64,000 bases of DNA from an uncultured SAR324 cluster bacterium (GCA_902575715.1 CACGSI010000002.1:1-64000), one strand, 5' to 3'; counted from the stretch's first letter, positions 17,504 through 27,865 are shown. Translations and numbers: made by a program. The notes: generated from the letters alone by a model not told the origin.

Positions 17504-18694
17504 TTATATTGTAATGCAGTCTTCTATAATTTTACCTGATTCTATAATGGCCCCAGGGCCTAGTGTATGTCGGGCTCCTATTGATACATTATCTCCTATG
17601 AATGCTCCAAGCTTAGTTAGCCCTGTTTGAATAGACTTTTTATTCATTAAACAATTAATCGAACTGTAATCAACCGTATGATTAACAGTTGTTAATCCTG
17701 AACCAGAAACTACATTCTCTCCAACTACACTATCACCAACAAAAGAAAGACGTCCTACGTCATTTTTCCCAAATAAGACACAATTTTTTAATTCGGAACC
17801 ATACCCTATAATTGAAGATGGCCCGATTGCACTATATTTTCTTATAAGGCAATTATTTCCCACATAAGAATTTGGACCTATATAGCATGGCCCCTTCAAA
17901 ATTGTACCAGACTCTATTGTTACATTTGGTCCAATTCGTACTGCACCTTCAATATAAACTTGGCCAATTAATTTTGACTTAGAGTCTATCTGTGAAGTTT
18001 CCCAAGAATTCATTAACATCTGATTAGCATTTAAAATATGCCATGGGTATTTCATATCGATCCAGCCCTTTTCCCAAATACAAGCATTAATCCTGCTTTT
18101 TTCAATCAAATGAGTATAGCATTTTGAGATATCATTATCATATTTTTTTAGTAAATCAAAAATATCTGAAAACAAAAGATAAAATCCTGCAAAAACATAA
18201 TTAGATTGATTAGCATTAGGTTTTTCTACAAATTTCATTATCCTCATTTCATGGTCAAGATAAACATTACCAAAATCTTTAGAAGATTCTGGTAATGCAA
18301 CTAATGAAACCTCTCTATTCGTTTCGGAATAAGTTTGCAATATGGATAAAATAGGATTAAAGTCCGTAAGAGCGTCTCCATAAATTAATAAAAAAGGTTT
18401 TTGATCCAACAATTTTTCGCAAAGACTCAAAGCTTGTCCGATACCTTGCTTTTTTTGCTGAACCACATACTCAATACTCACACCAAACTGCTGACCACCC
18501 CCAAAAAATTCAGTAATCATGTCTTGTTGCTCATCTACAACTACAATTATTTCATTTATACCTGCTTCCTTCAAATATAGAATCGTTTTTTCTAGAATAT
18601 ATTGGCCCGCAACTCTCATCATAGGAGCACTACGTGTTTTAACAAATGGTATTAAACGAGAACTGCGATTAGCAGCTAGAATTACAGATTTCAT
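17504..18694 (-). CDS. GlmU-like sugar-1-phosphate nucleotidylyltransferase with hexapeptide-repeat domain
   Basis: This protein of about 396 aa has an N-terminal nucleotidyltransferase fold (1-230; IYGDALTDFN with the metal-binding Asp, FVEKPN) and a C-terminal left-handed beta-helix of hexapeptide repeats (IGPNVTIESG, YIGPNSYVG and onward). This is the layout of GlmU and of archaeal-type bifunctional enzymes that make UDP-GlcNAc. Its place after cmk and before glmS and a mutase fits that role. The start is set at 18694, where AAAGGTG precedes ATG; a longer frame reaches 18823 but adds a tail that overlaps cmk. The nucleotide-binding loop is unusual: LAANRSSRL replaces LAAGxGTRL and TRSAPM replaces TRPKPM, so the uridylyl activity is uncertain. 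Confidence 0.8.
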   Translation of the reverse strand: MKSVILAANRSSRLIPFVKTRSAPMMRVAGQYILEKTILYLKEAGINEIIVVVDEQQDMITEFFGGGQQFGVSIEYVVQQKKQGIGQALSLCEKLLDQKPFLLIYGDALTDFNPILSILQTYSETNREVSLVALPESSKDFGNVYLDHEMRIMKFVEKPNANQSNYVFAGFYLLFSDIFDLLKKYDNDISKCYTHLIEKSRINACIWEKGWIDMKYPWHILNANQMLMNSWETSQIDSKSKLIGQVYIEGAVRIGPNVTIESGTILKGPCYIGPNSYVGNNCLIRKYSAIGPSSIIGYGSELKNCVLFGKNDVGRLSFVGDSVVGENVVSGSGLTTVNHTVDYSSINCLMNKKSIQTGLTKLGAFIGDNVSIGARHTLGPGAIIESGKIIEDCITI

Positions 18695-18743
18695 GAACAC
18701 ACCTTTGATAATAGTTATAATATTTTTCTTTAATTTTAGAATT

Positions 18744-19454
18744 TCAAGAATTTTCGCAACCTTTGACATGGGACAACAAGTTAAATAAAACTTGACGCTC
18801 ATTGAGATCGCCTGTGTCAACAATTATTGCGTCTTCTGCCGGCTTCAAGGGAGCAACTTTTCTATTTCTATCCCTATGATCACGTTTATTTATAGATTCT
18901 AATATTTCTTTAAAACTCGCGACTCCACCTTTAGCATGAATCTGTAACATCCTTCTTTTTGCACGAACTTCTGGAGTCGCATCCAAAAAAAACTTAAATT
19001 CTGCTTTTGGAAAAACTACACTGCCCATATCACGTCCTTCTAAAACAGCCCCTTGATATTCTTTAGAATCACGAATTTTTTGAACTAATTCTCGTTGTTT
19101 TTTTTTCATCACTTCTCTAATCGATTTAAAAACACTAATTTTAGAAGCATTTTTAGAAATTTTTTCTTCTCTAATTACATGAGTAACATCAGTACCATTA
19201 CATATCACTGCCTTTTCAGTTAACAAAATTTCAGTTTGATTACCCAGTTTTAACAACGAGTCCTCATTTTCAGGACTTCCATGCCTATCCCAGTTCCACG
19301 CTAGACATCGAAACATTGCTCCAGTATCTACATAATAAAATCCTAATCTGTAAGCTATTTGACCGGAAATTGTACTTTTTCCTACCCCAGAAGGACCGTC
19401 TATAGCGATAATTTTAAAATCTATTTCTTCCATTGTTTCACGTGAAACATTCAC
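18744..19454 (-). CDS. cmk: Cytidylate kinase
   Basis: This 236-aa kinase phosphorylates CMP and dCMP with ATP. The P-loop IDGPSGVGKST is at about 19-29, YVDTGAMFR follows, and LEGRDMGSVVFP and RDHRDRNRKVAPL contain the Arg residues that bind CMP and phosphate. The length is standard for the bacterial family. The start chosen is the first ATG; a second ATG at codon 8 would also give a working kinase. The first seven codons plus the next base carry a perfect parS palindrome, so the extra N-terminal residues may exist for the DNA site. It lies 13 bases after the TPR gene and before the GlmU-like gene on the same strand. Confidence 0.94.
   Translation of the reverse strand: MNVSRETMEEIDFKIIAIDGPSGVGKSTISGQIAYRLGFYYVDTGAMFRCLAWNWDRHGSPENEDSLLKLGNQTEILLTEKAVICNGTDVTHVIREEKISKNASKISVFKSIREVMKKKQRELVQKIRDSKEYQGAVLEGRDMGSVVFPKAEFKFFLDATPEVRAKRRMLQIHAKGGVASFKEILESINKRDHRDRNRKVAPLKPAEDAIIVDTGDLNERQVLFNLLSHVKGCENS
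19434..19449. other. parS: parS centromere-like site (ParB binding)
   Basis: The 16-bp palindrome TGTTTCACGTGAAACA is identical to the conserved chromosomal parS consensus bound by ParB/Spo0J. It lies within codons 2-8 of cmk. Chromosomal parS sites cluster near the replication origin, which agrees with the dnaN-recF-gyrB block about 20 kb away. parA and parB are not in this window. Confidence 0.9.
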
Positions 19455-19467
19455 TAAAGATTTTCTA

Positions 19468-22143
19468 TTATTTTGTCAATTTTCTTAAAAGTTTTTCTAT
19501 TTTAACTTTTTTCTTTTTAGTTTTTATATTTTTTAACATCTTACGATAAATTGCCTGAGCCTCAGATATCCTCCCAAGATGTTTATAACTAGAAGCAATT
19601 CTCAGATTTAAATCATATAATAGCTTATCTGAAATAGTATTATCTAAGTAAAGAACTTTCAGACTGGCTGCCAAAGCTTGCCGATGCTGACCCATGTAAA
19701 AAAGTACCTCCCCTTTTTCTCTAAGAATTGATAATTGCCATCCTTTTTTGTTTTCTTTTAAAGTTTCAGCAGATTTTAATCCTTGATTTAACCAACGTTC
19801 TGACAATTTTAATTTGTCAAAATCTTTGTAAAGCTTACCAATTAAAAAAATCTGTTCCACCCTTTTTATTGGGCTAAGTTCGACTTTGCTTACTGACTTT
19901 TCATAGTTGGTCAATAGTTTTTCAAAATAGGGCATAGCTTTTTCTTTTTTATTGTTATCTAGAAAATAATTTACAACTAATAATAGTATTTCGTTAGAGT
20001 AATCATCTTCTTTATTTACTTTCAAAAACTTGTCCAGGCCGTTAATTAATTCGGGGATTCTTTCTAAAAAAGATTGTATCTTCAATATCCTGAAATTAAT
20101 AAAACGTTTTTTGCCTTCGGGAGGATTTTTATTGGCTAAATTGTAGTAAGCAATTGATTCTTGATATTTTTTTATATCATAAAGTGCATTTGCTCTGTGA
20201 AAAAAAAGGAATCCTTCATCTTCATTTGTTGATAATCCCAAACCTTCTCCAGTAACAGACAATATTCTTTTTGGATCATTAATGTACCTCAGTACTTCAA
20301 CTCTTAGTCTAATTAGAGAAAGATTTGATTGAATAGAAATTCTTCTTTTAAGTACATCATCCGCCTCTTCAAATTTCTTTAGTGCAATCAGTATCCTTAC
20401 TTTTAAATGAATGGCCCTTAAAGGATTTTTTAATGGAGAATAGCCATTTTCCAGATCATTTATAGATTTCAATCCATCATTATACCTTTTTTGTTCATAA
20501 TACGCCTTAGATTGAAAAAATAGACTATCCTCCAAAAATATAGATTTTGGATATTTATTTTTTAAAGATAAAAAATGAAAAATTGCTGATCTCCATTTTT
20601 TTAAATCATGATTTATTTTTCCGAGAATAAACAAACGATCATCATCACGTTCACCATCCTTTCTAACTTGGCGTATTGCCATAATAGTTTCTAAATGATT
20701 TTCTTCTATCTCATAAAGCATAACAGCATACCAAAAATAATAATCAGATAGCCTTTTTGAACTTGGAAAATCTTCGAGCAATTTCTTTAAATTCTCAAAT
20801 GCTTTCTTGTATTCAAAAGAAATTAAATCTATAACTGTTTTTAAAAAAATGCTTTCCTCAAGAACAATAAATACAGATTTATTATTCCCTTTTTCATAGG
20901 AATGACTTATTGACCATTGAAGCCACTGCTTTGCTTTTTTATTTTGGCCTGTGGATAAATATATATAGGCATAAATCAATTCCAATTCTTGCTGCCATGG
21001 TTTCCAGTATCTAGATACAGATTTTAATTTAACAAGCTTGTTTTGTAAAAAATAAAAATCTTTATTAATTATTGCATTATGCATTAATTCTCTCAAAGAT
21101 TGTTCTCTTAAAATATCATCTTTCATTTCAGTCCATTTAATCCAAGCATTCTCAAAATTTCTCTCCTTTAAGTATATTCTAAAAAATGCCAGAGCAAGTT
21201 TGTCAGTATTTCTTACTCCGAGCTTTTCTAAGAAAATTAACTTTGTTCTTGCTTTATTCAATTTATTTAATTCTATTTCTGCAACTACACCTAACCAATA
21301 AAAGTATTCCATTCTAGAATCATTATAGAATGAAGATTTTGATGATTGTAAAGTAATTAGATCAGATAAATTCTGCCATCTTTTTGCAATATAGTAATTT
21401 TCGGCTAAACGAACAAGATGCTCAAAATTATAGGGAAACTGATCAACACCTTGAATAAGCAGTGAAAAAATAAGTTCATTTGATTTTTTTAACTTTAGAA
21501 AAGCAAAATACTTTAAATAATGTAACTTATTTTTTAATTTATTAGCACTAATTTCTGATTCAAATTTTTTAATTATCAAAAGTGCTTCTTCGTATTTTCT
21601 ATGTTTTAAAGAAAGCCAAACTAGAGTATATATACTAAAATCCTTATACTCCGAATAATGATCAAATTTTTTCCCAGAGATTATTATGTCTAAAAAAAAT
21701 TTGATTGACTCACTAGCTTTTAAAAATTTATTTTGTTTGGCCAATACTTGTCCATGCCAAAAACAAGATAAATAAAACCATTCTGTTTCAGGGTGCTCAT
21801 CGATTATGGTTTGGAATCTTTTAAAAGATATCTCCATATTTCCTAGAAATAAACTTTCTATACCTTCTTTATAGAATTTACCGGCTTCGTCCAACCAACT
21901 AGGATTTTCAGGAACAAATCGAGAGTCATACCAGTCCGGAAGCTCAGGTAAATTTGATTCCGAAACTTTAACTAAAGGAAATGTTTCGATTTTTGGAAGA
22001 ATAAGATCAGGAATATTTATTGGAAATGATCCTAATTCTGTCTTTATTTCAAAAAATATTTTTTTTCTTCCTGGGCTCCCATTAATATCTAGAGTAGACA
22101 AGAAAATAAAAAAATATATTGTTAAAAATTTATACTTTTTCAT
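19468..22143 (-). CDS. Exported TPR-repeat protein
   Basis: The exact role is unknown. The 891-aa product begins with a signal peptide (about 1-22, ending near NGSPG) and is otherwise helical, with many degenerate tetratricopeptide repeats. Examples are the segments around FYKEGIESLFLGNMEISFKR, AIFHFLSLKNKYPKS and a C-terminal repeat ending GRISEAQAIYRKML. Such proteins act as periplasmic or outer-membrane scaffolds, for example in the envelope or motility machinery. It lies between mnmH and cmk, with 15- and 13-base gaps, so it belongs to the recA-to-mutase transcript. No enzymatic domain was seen. Confidence 0.75.
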   Translation of the reverse strand: MKKYKFLTIYFFIFLSTLDINGSPGRKKIFFEIKTELGSFPINIPDLILPKIETFPLVKVSESNLPELPDWYDSRFVPENPSWLDEAGKFYKEGIESLFLGNMEISFKRFQTIIDEHPETEWFYLSCFWHGQVLAKQNKFLKASESIKFFLDIIISGKKFDHYSEYKDFSIYTLVWLSLKHRKYEEALLIIKKFESEISANKLKNKLHYLKYFAFLKLKKSNELIFSLLIQGVDQFPYNFEHLVRLAENYYIAKRWQNLSDLITLQSSKSSFYNDSRMEYFYWLGVVAEIELNKLNKARTKLIFLEKLGVRNTDKLALAFFRIYLKERNFENAWIKWTEMKDDILREQSLRELMHNAIINKDFYFLQNKLVKLKSVSRYWKPWQQELELIYAYIYLSTGQNKKAKQWLQWSISHSYEKGNNKSVFIVLEESIFLKTVIDLISFEYKKAFENLKKLLEDFPSSKRLSDYYFWYAVMLYEIEENHLETIMAIRQVRKDGERDDDRLFILGKINHDLKKWRSAIFHFLSLKNKYPKSIFLEDSLFFQSKAYYEQKRYNDGLKSINDLENGYSPLKNPLRAIHLKVRILIALKKFEEADDVLKRRISIQSNLSLIRLRVEVLRYINDPKRILSVTGEGLGLSTNEDEGFLFFHRANALYDIKKYQESIAYYNLANKNPPEGKKRFINFRILKIQSFLERIPELINGLDKFLKVNKEDDYSNEILLLVVNYFLDNNKKEKAMPYFEKLLTNYEKSVSKVELSPIKRVEQIFLIGKLYKDFDKLKLSERWLNQGLKSAETLKENKKGWQLSILREKGEVLFYMGQHRQALAASLKVLYLDNTISDKLLYDLNLRIASSYKHLGRISEAQAIYRKMLKNIKTKKKKVKIEKLLRKLTK

Positions 22144-22158
22144 TTCAATAATAGTTTT

Positions 22159-23238
22159 CTACATTAACTCTTTTCTAAAATCAATTAACTCGTTAGTGGC
22201 TCTATCAATGTTTTCTGTGCAAATTTTCAATTCAAATTTGTAATTTCTCATAGAATTATTATATCGAGGGTCATAATAATCAACTAATAGCATATGAACA
22301 ATTTTTTTAATTTCTCCATACTTTAGCCACTTCCGCATCTTTTCAATCTTAGATTTACCCAAAGAAATAATAAGTGACTGTAATATTCTATCTATCTTTA
22401 TAACTGTCGCTTTATCTTTTATTTTGTATTCTTCAACTATTCGATTAACCCTCGTCTCGATTGAAGCACTTAGTAATACAAGTACACCTTTCTTCATCCC
22501 CATTGCTATATTATCTGGAATAAAAACTTTTCCTACTTTACGGCTTTCACCTTCTATAAATACTGGATACTCTAGATTGAATTCACTCAATTTTTGAACT
22601 AAAAAAGCTTCAAAATTTTTTTGGTTATTCGGAATTTTATTAATTGCGCCAAATAAAGAGCTTCGATGTTGAGCCAAACCTTCCAAATCTAAATAACTTG
22701 GAAGATTTTGGAGAATCAATGTCTTCCCTACTCCTGTTTTTCCGTGGAGAACAATTAGTGGTGGCGTGCTACTTTTAAGTTTTTCTAATACATATCTTCT
22801 ATAATTTTTATATCCTCCAAACATTTGAAAAACTGTAAATCCATTTTTTGATAAAATCCTTACTACGCAAGCAGACCTCATACCACCCCGAGCACAATAT
22901 ACAACAATATTTTTAGATTTTAGTTTTGAAAATTTTAATAAAAAATTATCAAGCTTTGGTTCAAAAAAATCTGCCCCTTTTTGAAAAGCAATGTCTTTTC
23001 CTAACTCTTTGTATATTTTTCCAATTTCGGTACGTTCAAGGTTATCAAAAACCGGGATATTAAGTGCATTTGGAATCTTTCCACTTTGATATTCTATTGG
23101 TGACCGGACATCAATTAGGGCAAAATCTCTCGATAGGGCTTCTTCGCTAGAAATCAAATTAACTTCACCAACAAAATATTTATCTATTTTAGATTTTACA
23201 GGCTTTGCAAAATCTGAATTAATTCGATGTTCGCTCAT
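22159..23238 (-). CDS. mnmH: tRNA 2-selenouridine synthase
   Basis: This 359-aa enzyme (SelU/YbbB) exchanges sulphur for selenium at the wobble 2-thiouridine of tRNAs, using selenophosphate, through a geranylated intermediate. The N-terminal rhodanese domain (about 30-150) has [12 protein letters not shown] and the active-site loop YCARGGMRS with Cys115. The C-terminal half has a P-loop, HGKTGVGKT, at about 165-173, followed by [13 protein letters not shown], a conserved stretch of the family. Its ATG overlaps the recA stop as ATGA, so it is translationally coupled to recA. Its presence implies that the organism makes selenophosphate (selD), which is not in the window. Confidence 0.92.
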   Translation of the reverse strand: MSEHRINSDFAKPVKSKIDKYFVGEVNLISSEEALSRDFALIDVRSPIEYQSGKIPNALNIPVFDNLERTEIGKIYKELGKDIAFQKGADFFEPKLDNFLLKFSKLKSKNIVVYCARGGMRSACVVRILSKNGFTVFQMFGGYKNYRRYVLEKLKSSTPPLIVLHGKTGVGKTLILQNLPSYLDLEGLAQHRSSLFGAINKIPNNQKNFEAFLVQKLSEFNLEYPVFIEGESRKVGKVFIPDNIAMGMKKGVLVLLSASIETRVNRIVEEYKIKDKATVIKIDRILQSLIISLGKSKIEKMRKWLKYGEIKKIVHMLLVDYYDPRYNNSMRNYKFELKICTENIDRATNELIDFRKELM

Positions 23239-24272
23239 TCTGGTTCATTAGCCCCATGACCTTCTTCAGAGATTAATTCCATATCTATTTGATTTATTTC
23301 CTTAACTTTTTTATTTATTTCAGAAGCAATTTCTGGTGCATCTTCTAAAAATTGAATGGAGTTTTCACGACCTTGTCCTAATCTTTCTTTTCCATATGAA
23401 AACCATGTTCCACTTTTTTGAATTATTTCACTATTCAAAGCCAAATCAAGCAAAATCCCCATTTCTGAAATCCCAGTCCCGTATATTAAGTCAAATTCAG
23501 CAACTCGAAATGGGGGTGCTAGTTTGTTTTTTGAGACTTTCACTTTCATTCTATGACCTTTAACTTCCTCACCGCTTTTGATTTGACTTGCTCTACGAAC
23601 ATCAAGCCTTATGCTGGAGTAAAACTTTAAAGCATTACCACCAGTAGTAGTTTCAGGGTTTCCAAAAACTACCCCAATTTTAGAACGAAGTTGATTGATA
23701 AAAATTAAAATAGAATTAGATTTAGAGGTCACACCTGAAAGTTTACGCAAGGCTTGAGACATTAAACGTGCATGTAGTCCCATATGTGAATCTCCCATAT
23801 CACCATCCAATTCATTTTTCGGGACAAGTGCAGCTACTGAATCCACAACAACAATATCTAATTTACCGACTCGGACAAGCTGTTCCGCTATCTCCAAACC
23901 TTGTTCTCCATAATCTGGTTGAGCTAATAATAGATCCTCCACCTTAACTCCCAAAGTCTTTGCGTTATTTCTGTCGAAGGCATGCTCCGCATCTATAAAG
24001 CCTGCTATACCTCCTTTTTTTTGAATTTCGGCAATAGCACACAATGCTAGTGTCGTTTTACCTGAAGCCTCTGGTCCATATATTTCAATTATGCGCCCTC
24101 TTGGAAATCCACCAATTCCCAAAGCAATATCTAAAGCCAAGTTCCCAGAACTAACGGAGGGAAACTGACTTACTGTCGAGCCGTCCATTTTCATAATTGA
24201 ACCTTTTCCAAACTGTCTTTCGATCTGAGAAATTGCGCTCTCTAAATCTTTTTGTCTTTCATCTGATAACAT
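23235..24272 (-). CDS. recA: Recombinase RecA
   Basis: RecA (345 aa) forms filaments on single-stranded DNA for strand exchange and SOS induction. It shows [12 protein letters not shown], Walker [10 protein letters not shown] (about 66-74), the Walker B region [12 protein letters not shown], the L2 loop [16 protein letters not shown] and KNKLAPPFR. The start is ATG 24272, five bases after AGGAG. An upstream GTG two codons earlier overlaps that SD and is unlikely. It is the first gene of a minus-strand run of seven genes. No obvious LexA box was recognised upstream; boxes in deltaproteobacterial lineages vary, so this does not exclude SOS control. Confidence 0.98.
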   Translation of the reverse strand: MLSDERQKDLESAISQIERQFGKGSIMKMDGSTVSQFPSVSSGNLALDIALGIGGFPRGRIIEIYGPEASGKTTLALCAIAEIQKKGGIAGFIDAEHAFDRNNAKTLGVKVEDLLLAQPDYGEQGLEIAEQLVRVGKLDIVVVDSVAALVPKNELDGDMGDSHMGLHARLMSQALRKLSGVTSKSNSILIFINQLRSKIGVVFGNPETTTGGNALKFYSSIRLDVRRASQIKSGEEVKGHRMKVKVSKNKLAPPFRVAEFDLIYGTGISEMGILLDLALNSEIIQKSGTWFSYGKERLGQGRENSIQFLEDAPEIASEINKKVKEINQIDMELISEEGHGANEPE

Positions 24273-24693
24273 AATCACTCCTTTAATTATTATGTAATTT
24301 CAAAAAATTTAACTCTTTATAGAAACTTGTTTTTGTAATGGAATTTATTAATTAATGCCTAATATAGAAAAATAATATTACAAAAAAAACTTTTGGATTT
24401 AATTTGCAAAACTCAAAAAAAATTTTCATTTCAAATGATAATCTTAGTATGGTTAAGTATCAATGTTATATTAACCAAACAAAAAGTTCCTTTCAAATTA
24501 TTTCATAATTTAAACCATAGATGAATTCATTTACTTTAATTATCAATTAAACAAAAAATATTTAACATTTGTGTTAAGTTGTATAAGAATCATTTAGTTT
24601 AAATCTATTTGAATACTGTCTACCTTGAAAATTAGAGGATTTTCTGAATATAATTATTGGTATAAAATTTTAATTATTTTTGAGATTTTCTAG
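24273..24693. other. Divergent intergenic region recA / UDP-glucuronate decarboxylase
   Basis: About 420 AT-rich bases lie between recA (minus) and the decarboxylase gene (plus). No credible coding frame, RNA gene or GC-rich hairpin was seen. It must hold the recA promoter. A clear SOS box of the E. coli or B. subtilis type was not found. Confidence 0.6.
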
Positions 24694-25632
24694 ATGAAAA
24701 AAGTTCTTGTCACCGGAGGTTCAGGTTTTATAGGTTCATTTCTTTGTGAAAGACTTATAAATGAGGGGAACAAAGTTTTCGCAATAGATAATTTTTATAC
24801 TGGTAGTAAAACTAATTTATCTAAACTCATTAATCATCCTGATTTTAAATTAATTCATCACGATATCGTTGAACCTATTCATTTAGAGGTTGATTGGATT
24901 TTTAATTTAGCTTGTCCGGCCTCTCCGGTACATTACCAATCTAACCCTATAAAGACTGCAAAAACAAATGTAATTGGCACATTAAATATGCTAGATTTAG
25001 CAAAAAGACTTGGCGCTCGAATTTTGCAGGCATCAACCTCTGAGGTATATGGAGACCCTTTAGAACATCCTCAAAATGAAAATTATTTTGGCAATGTTAA
25101 CCCGGTTGGTATAAGAAGTTGCTATGATGAAGGGAAACGTATGGCTGAAACTTTGTTATCTGATTACAATAGGCAAAACCAAGTTGATACAAAAATTATT
25201 AGAATTTTTAATACATACGGACCTAGGATGAATCAAGATGATGGTAGAGTCGTGAGTAATTTTATTGTTTCAGCAATTAAAGGGAAACCCATAACTATTT
25301 ATGGTAACGGACTTCAAAGTAGATGTTTTTGTTATGTTTCGGACATGGTAGATGCTATACATAAGATGATGAAAAAAAATGATTTTGTTGGACCTATAAA
25401 TATAGGGAATCCTTTTGAATTTACTATAAAAGAACTAGCAGAAAAAGTAATCGATATGACAAACTCTCCTTCAAAAATTATATATACTTCTGCGAGAAGT
25501 GATGACCCTGTCCGTCGAAAACCAGATATCTCTCTTGCAAAGGAAAAACTAGGATGGGAGCCTTTAATAATGCTTGAAGAAGGTCTACAGAAAACAATAA
25601 ATCATTTTGAAAAAAGTCTGATTTCTTCTTAA
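24694..25632 (+). CDS. UDP-glucuronate decarboxylase (UXS-type SDR)
   Basis: This 312-aa extended short-chain dehydrogenase most likely converts UDP-glucuronate to UDP-xylose for surface polysaccharide. The NAD-binding GGSGFIGS is at about 8-15. [14 protein letters not shown] and STSEVYGDP are characteristic of the UXS group rather than of GalE. The catalytic YxxxK is in SCYDEGKR, and [10 protein letters not shown] and [12 protein letters not shown] follow. The length matches bacterial UXS. It stands alone on the plus strand with a long upstream gap and is followed 70 bases later by the CCA enzyme. A dTDP-glucose dehydratase-like activity is less likely. Confidence 0.88.
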   Translation: MKKVLVTGGSGFIGSFLCERLINEGNKVFAIDNFYTGSKTNLSKLINHPDFKLIHHDIVEPIHLEVDWIFNLACPASPVHYQSNPIKTAKTNVIGTLNMLDLAKRLGARILQASTSEVYGDPLEHPQNENYFGNVNPVGIRSCYDEGKRMAETLLSDYNRQNQVDTKIIRIFNTYGPRMNQDDGRVVSNFIVSAIKGKPITIYGNGLQSRCFCYVSDMVDAIHKMMKKNDFVGPINIGNPFEFTIKELAEKVIDMTNSPSKIIYTSARSDDPVRRKPDISLAKEKLGWEPLIMLEEGLQKTINHFEKSLISS

Positions 25633-25701
25633 ATTTATTTACCTAGATAATAATCTAAACTAAATTGGTGCTTAAATTTTAAATATTAACAGAAAACACT
25701 T

Positions 25702-27078
25702 ATGCCTCAAGAATCTTTACCTCAAGAAATTTATAAAATTTCAAATGCACTTTCTGAAAACAATGGAAAAGGTATATTAGTAGGTGGAGCAGTAAGAGAT
25801 TTTTGCATAAATAATAAAATACCAAAAGATTTAGATGTAGAAGTTTATGGATTAGAACCAGAAGTTCTGGAAGCCACTTTAGAAAAATTTGGGCGGCTAA
25901 ATAGGGTTGGAAAATCTTTCGGTGTTTTTAAATTAAATACAGAAACCGCAGAATATGATTTTAGTTTACCCCGATATGAAAACAAAATCGCAAAGGGACA
26001 TCGTGGATTTTTTACTATATCAGACCCATCAATGAGTTTTAGAAATGCTGCTTCAAGAAGAGATTTTACAATTAACAGTATCGGTTATGATCTTCAAAAA
26101 AAAGTTTTAATAGACCCATATAATGGTGTAGAAGACATAAAGAAAAAAACACTAAAGCACATAGGTCCTTCCTTTTCAGAAGATCCTTTAAGGGTCTTAA
26201 GAGCTATGCAATTATCCGCTCGCCTTCAGTTTAAAATAGATCCGAATACTATTAAACTTTGCAAAACATTAAATCTTGGAGAACTATCAAAAGAAAGAGT
26301 TTTTGAGGAATTTAGAAAACTATTGATTAGAGCAAAATATCCATCAATTGGTTTAGAATATGCCAAAGAAATGGAGATATTAAAATATTATCCTGAATTA
26401 AAAGCACTTGTTGGAATTCAACAAGATCCAGAATGGCATCCAGAGGGGGATGTCTGGACTCATACTTTACAAGTCGTTAACGAAGCTGCTCGTCTGCGAA
26501 AAGGTGAAGAAAAGAATGATATTATATTGATGTTTTCGGCGCTTTGTCATGATTTTGGAAAACCTGTTACTACAAAATTTTTACGTGGTCGGTGGCGCAG
26601 TCCTTCACATGATTCAGCAGGAGTGTTGCCAACAGAACAATTTTTAAGAAGAATCACCAATGATCAAAATCTAATTCAAAAAGTTAAATCACTTGTAAAA
26701 GAACATCTTCGTCCTATACAACTATTTAAGGAAAGAAATATACTTAATAGTGGAACTATAAAAAGACTTTCCATGCGTGTAAATATTTCTGATTTAGTTT
26801 TGCTGGCAAAAGCTGACTATTTTGGAAGTAGTTTTTATAAAGCTGATAGATCAAATTTTGATGCTGGAAATTGGCTTTTACTTGAGGCAGAAAAAATGGC
26901 GGTTCATAAAGAAGGCCCCAAACCTCTTCTACTGGGTAGACATCTCTTAGCCATGGGTATGGCGCCAGGACCAAAAATGGGAGTAATATTAAAAAAGGCT
27001 TTTGAAAAACAACTTAATGGTGATCTCGACAAAGAAGAAGATGCTATTTCATGGGCAAAATTAACTATGTCCGTTTAA
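25702..27078 (+). CDS. cca: CCA-adding tRNA nucleotidyltransferase / poly(A) polymerase family, with HD domain
   Basis: This 458-aa enzyme adds or repairs the 3' CCA of tRNAs. The nucleotidyltransferase head has VGGAVRDF (about 27-34), KDLDVEVYG with the metal-binding aspartates, and RRDFTINSIGYD. The neck domain has DPLRVLRAMQLSARL. The C-terminal half carries an HD phosphohydrolase domain with LCHDFGKP, an arrangement found in the E. coli-type Cca and in related enzymes. A split A-adding or CC-adding enzyme cannot be excluded from motifs alone. It is upstream of smpB, 49 bases away, so both genes concern tRNA and translation quality. Confidence 0.88.
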   Translation: MPQESLPQEIYKISNALSENNGKGILVGGAVRDFCINNKIPKDLDVEVYGLEPEVLEATLEKFGRLNRVGKSFGVFKLNTETAEYDFSLPRYENKIAKGHRGFFTISDPSMSFRNAASRRDFTINSIGYDLQKKVLIDPYNGVEDIKKKTLKHIGPSFSEDPLRVLRAMQLSARLQFKIDPNTIKLCKTLNLGELSKERVFEEFRKLLIRAKYPSIGLEYAKEMEILKYYPELKALVGIQQDPEWHPEGDVWTHTLQVVNEAARLRKGEEKNDIILMFSALCHDFGKPVTTKFLRGRWRSPSHDSAGVLPTEQFLRRITNDQNLIQKVKSLVKEHLRPIQLFKERNILNSGTIKRLSMRVNISDLVLLAKADYFGSSFYKADRSNFDAGNWLLLEAEKMAVHKEGPKPLLLGRHLLAMGMAPGPKMGVILKKAFEKQLNGDLDKEEDAISWAKLTMSV

Positions 27079-27127
27079 TTTTTTGTAAAATTTTTCATCA
27101 AATTTTTTCACAGTTGAATCAATTAAA

Positions 27128-27583
27128 ATGCAAGCAAAAACACTAGCAAAAAATAGACGTGCAAGATTTGAGTATGAAATAGAAAAAACCATGGAAGTAG
27201 GAATAGTCCTAGAAGGTACTGAAGTAAAAAGTATAAAAGCTGGAAATATTAATATTACTGATAGCTTCTGTAGAGTAAATGACAATCTTGAAGTTTATTT
27301 AATGAACACCCACATATCACATTATAATTTTGGAAATCGCCATAATCATGATCCTATTAGACCACGACTGTTGTTACTACATCGTTCAGAAATTAAACGC
27401 CTATATGGACAGTTAAAAGAGAAAGGACTAACATTGATTCCTTTAAAAATATATTTAAAAAGAGGAATAATAAAATTGGAGCTAGCATTGGGTCGAGGTA
27501 AAAAACTCCACGACAAACGTTTAGCAATAAAAAAGAGAGATGCGCAACGAGAAATAGAAAAAATAATCAAGGAAAGAAGATAG
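27128..27583 (+). CDS. smpB: SsrA-binding protein SmpB
   Basis: SmpB (151 aa) binds tmRNA and brings it to stalled ribosomes in trans-translation. The conserved core is visible: NRRARFEYEIEKTMEVGIVL, EGTEVKSIKAGNINITDSF, FNFG-like NFGNRHNHDPIRPR, and LIPLKIYLKRGIIKLELALG. It ends with the basic tail GKKLHDKR to KERR, which enters the mRNA channel. The length is standard. No tmRNA gene was recognised in the 282 bases that follow, so ssrA lies elsewhere. Confidence 0.97.
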   Translation: MQAKTLAKNRRARFEYEIEKTMEVGIVLEGTEVKSIKAGNINITDSFCRVNDNLEVYLMNTHISHYNFGNRHNHDPIRPRLLLLHRSEIKRLYGQLKEKGLTLIPLKIYLKRGIIKLELALGRGKKLHDKRLAIKKRDAQREIEKIIKERR

Positions 27584-27865
27584 TTTGAAGAAATATCTAA
27601 TTTTTATATCTTTGTAAGCATGTTTCTCATTTAATTTTTTTTCAATATATAATAATATTTTTAATTTTTTGGTGGTATCTTGTTAGAATTAGGATTAACT
27701 GTTAAGGTAGTGATAATTTTAAAATTAAACTTTTTATAGACAAATATATTTTTTAAACCTTAGAATAACTGTTTCTAAGATTAATTTGAAAATTGATAAC
27801 AATGAAAATAATAAAATTAATGAACAAAAATTAACAAATTATCTTTCTCAACATTCAGAAGAAAA

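Noticed and set aside
18695..18823. Longer N-terminus of the GlmU-like protein from 18823
   Set aside because: It overlaps the end of cmk, has no family similarity, and a good ribosome binding site precedes the ATG at 18694.
27584..27865. tmRNA gene (ssrA) next to smpB
   Set aside because: No tRNA-Ala-like ends or tag-peptide frame were seen in these 282 bases; they are plain AT-rich DNA.
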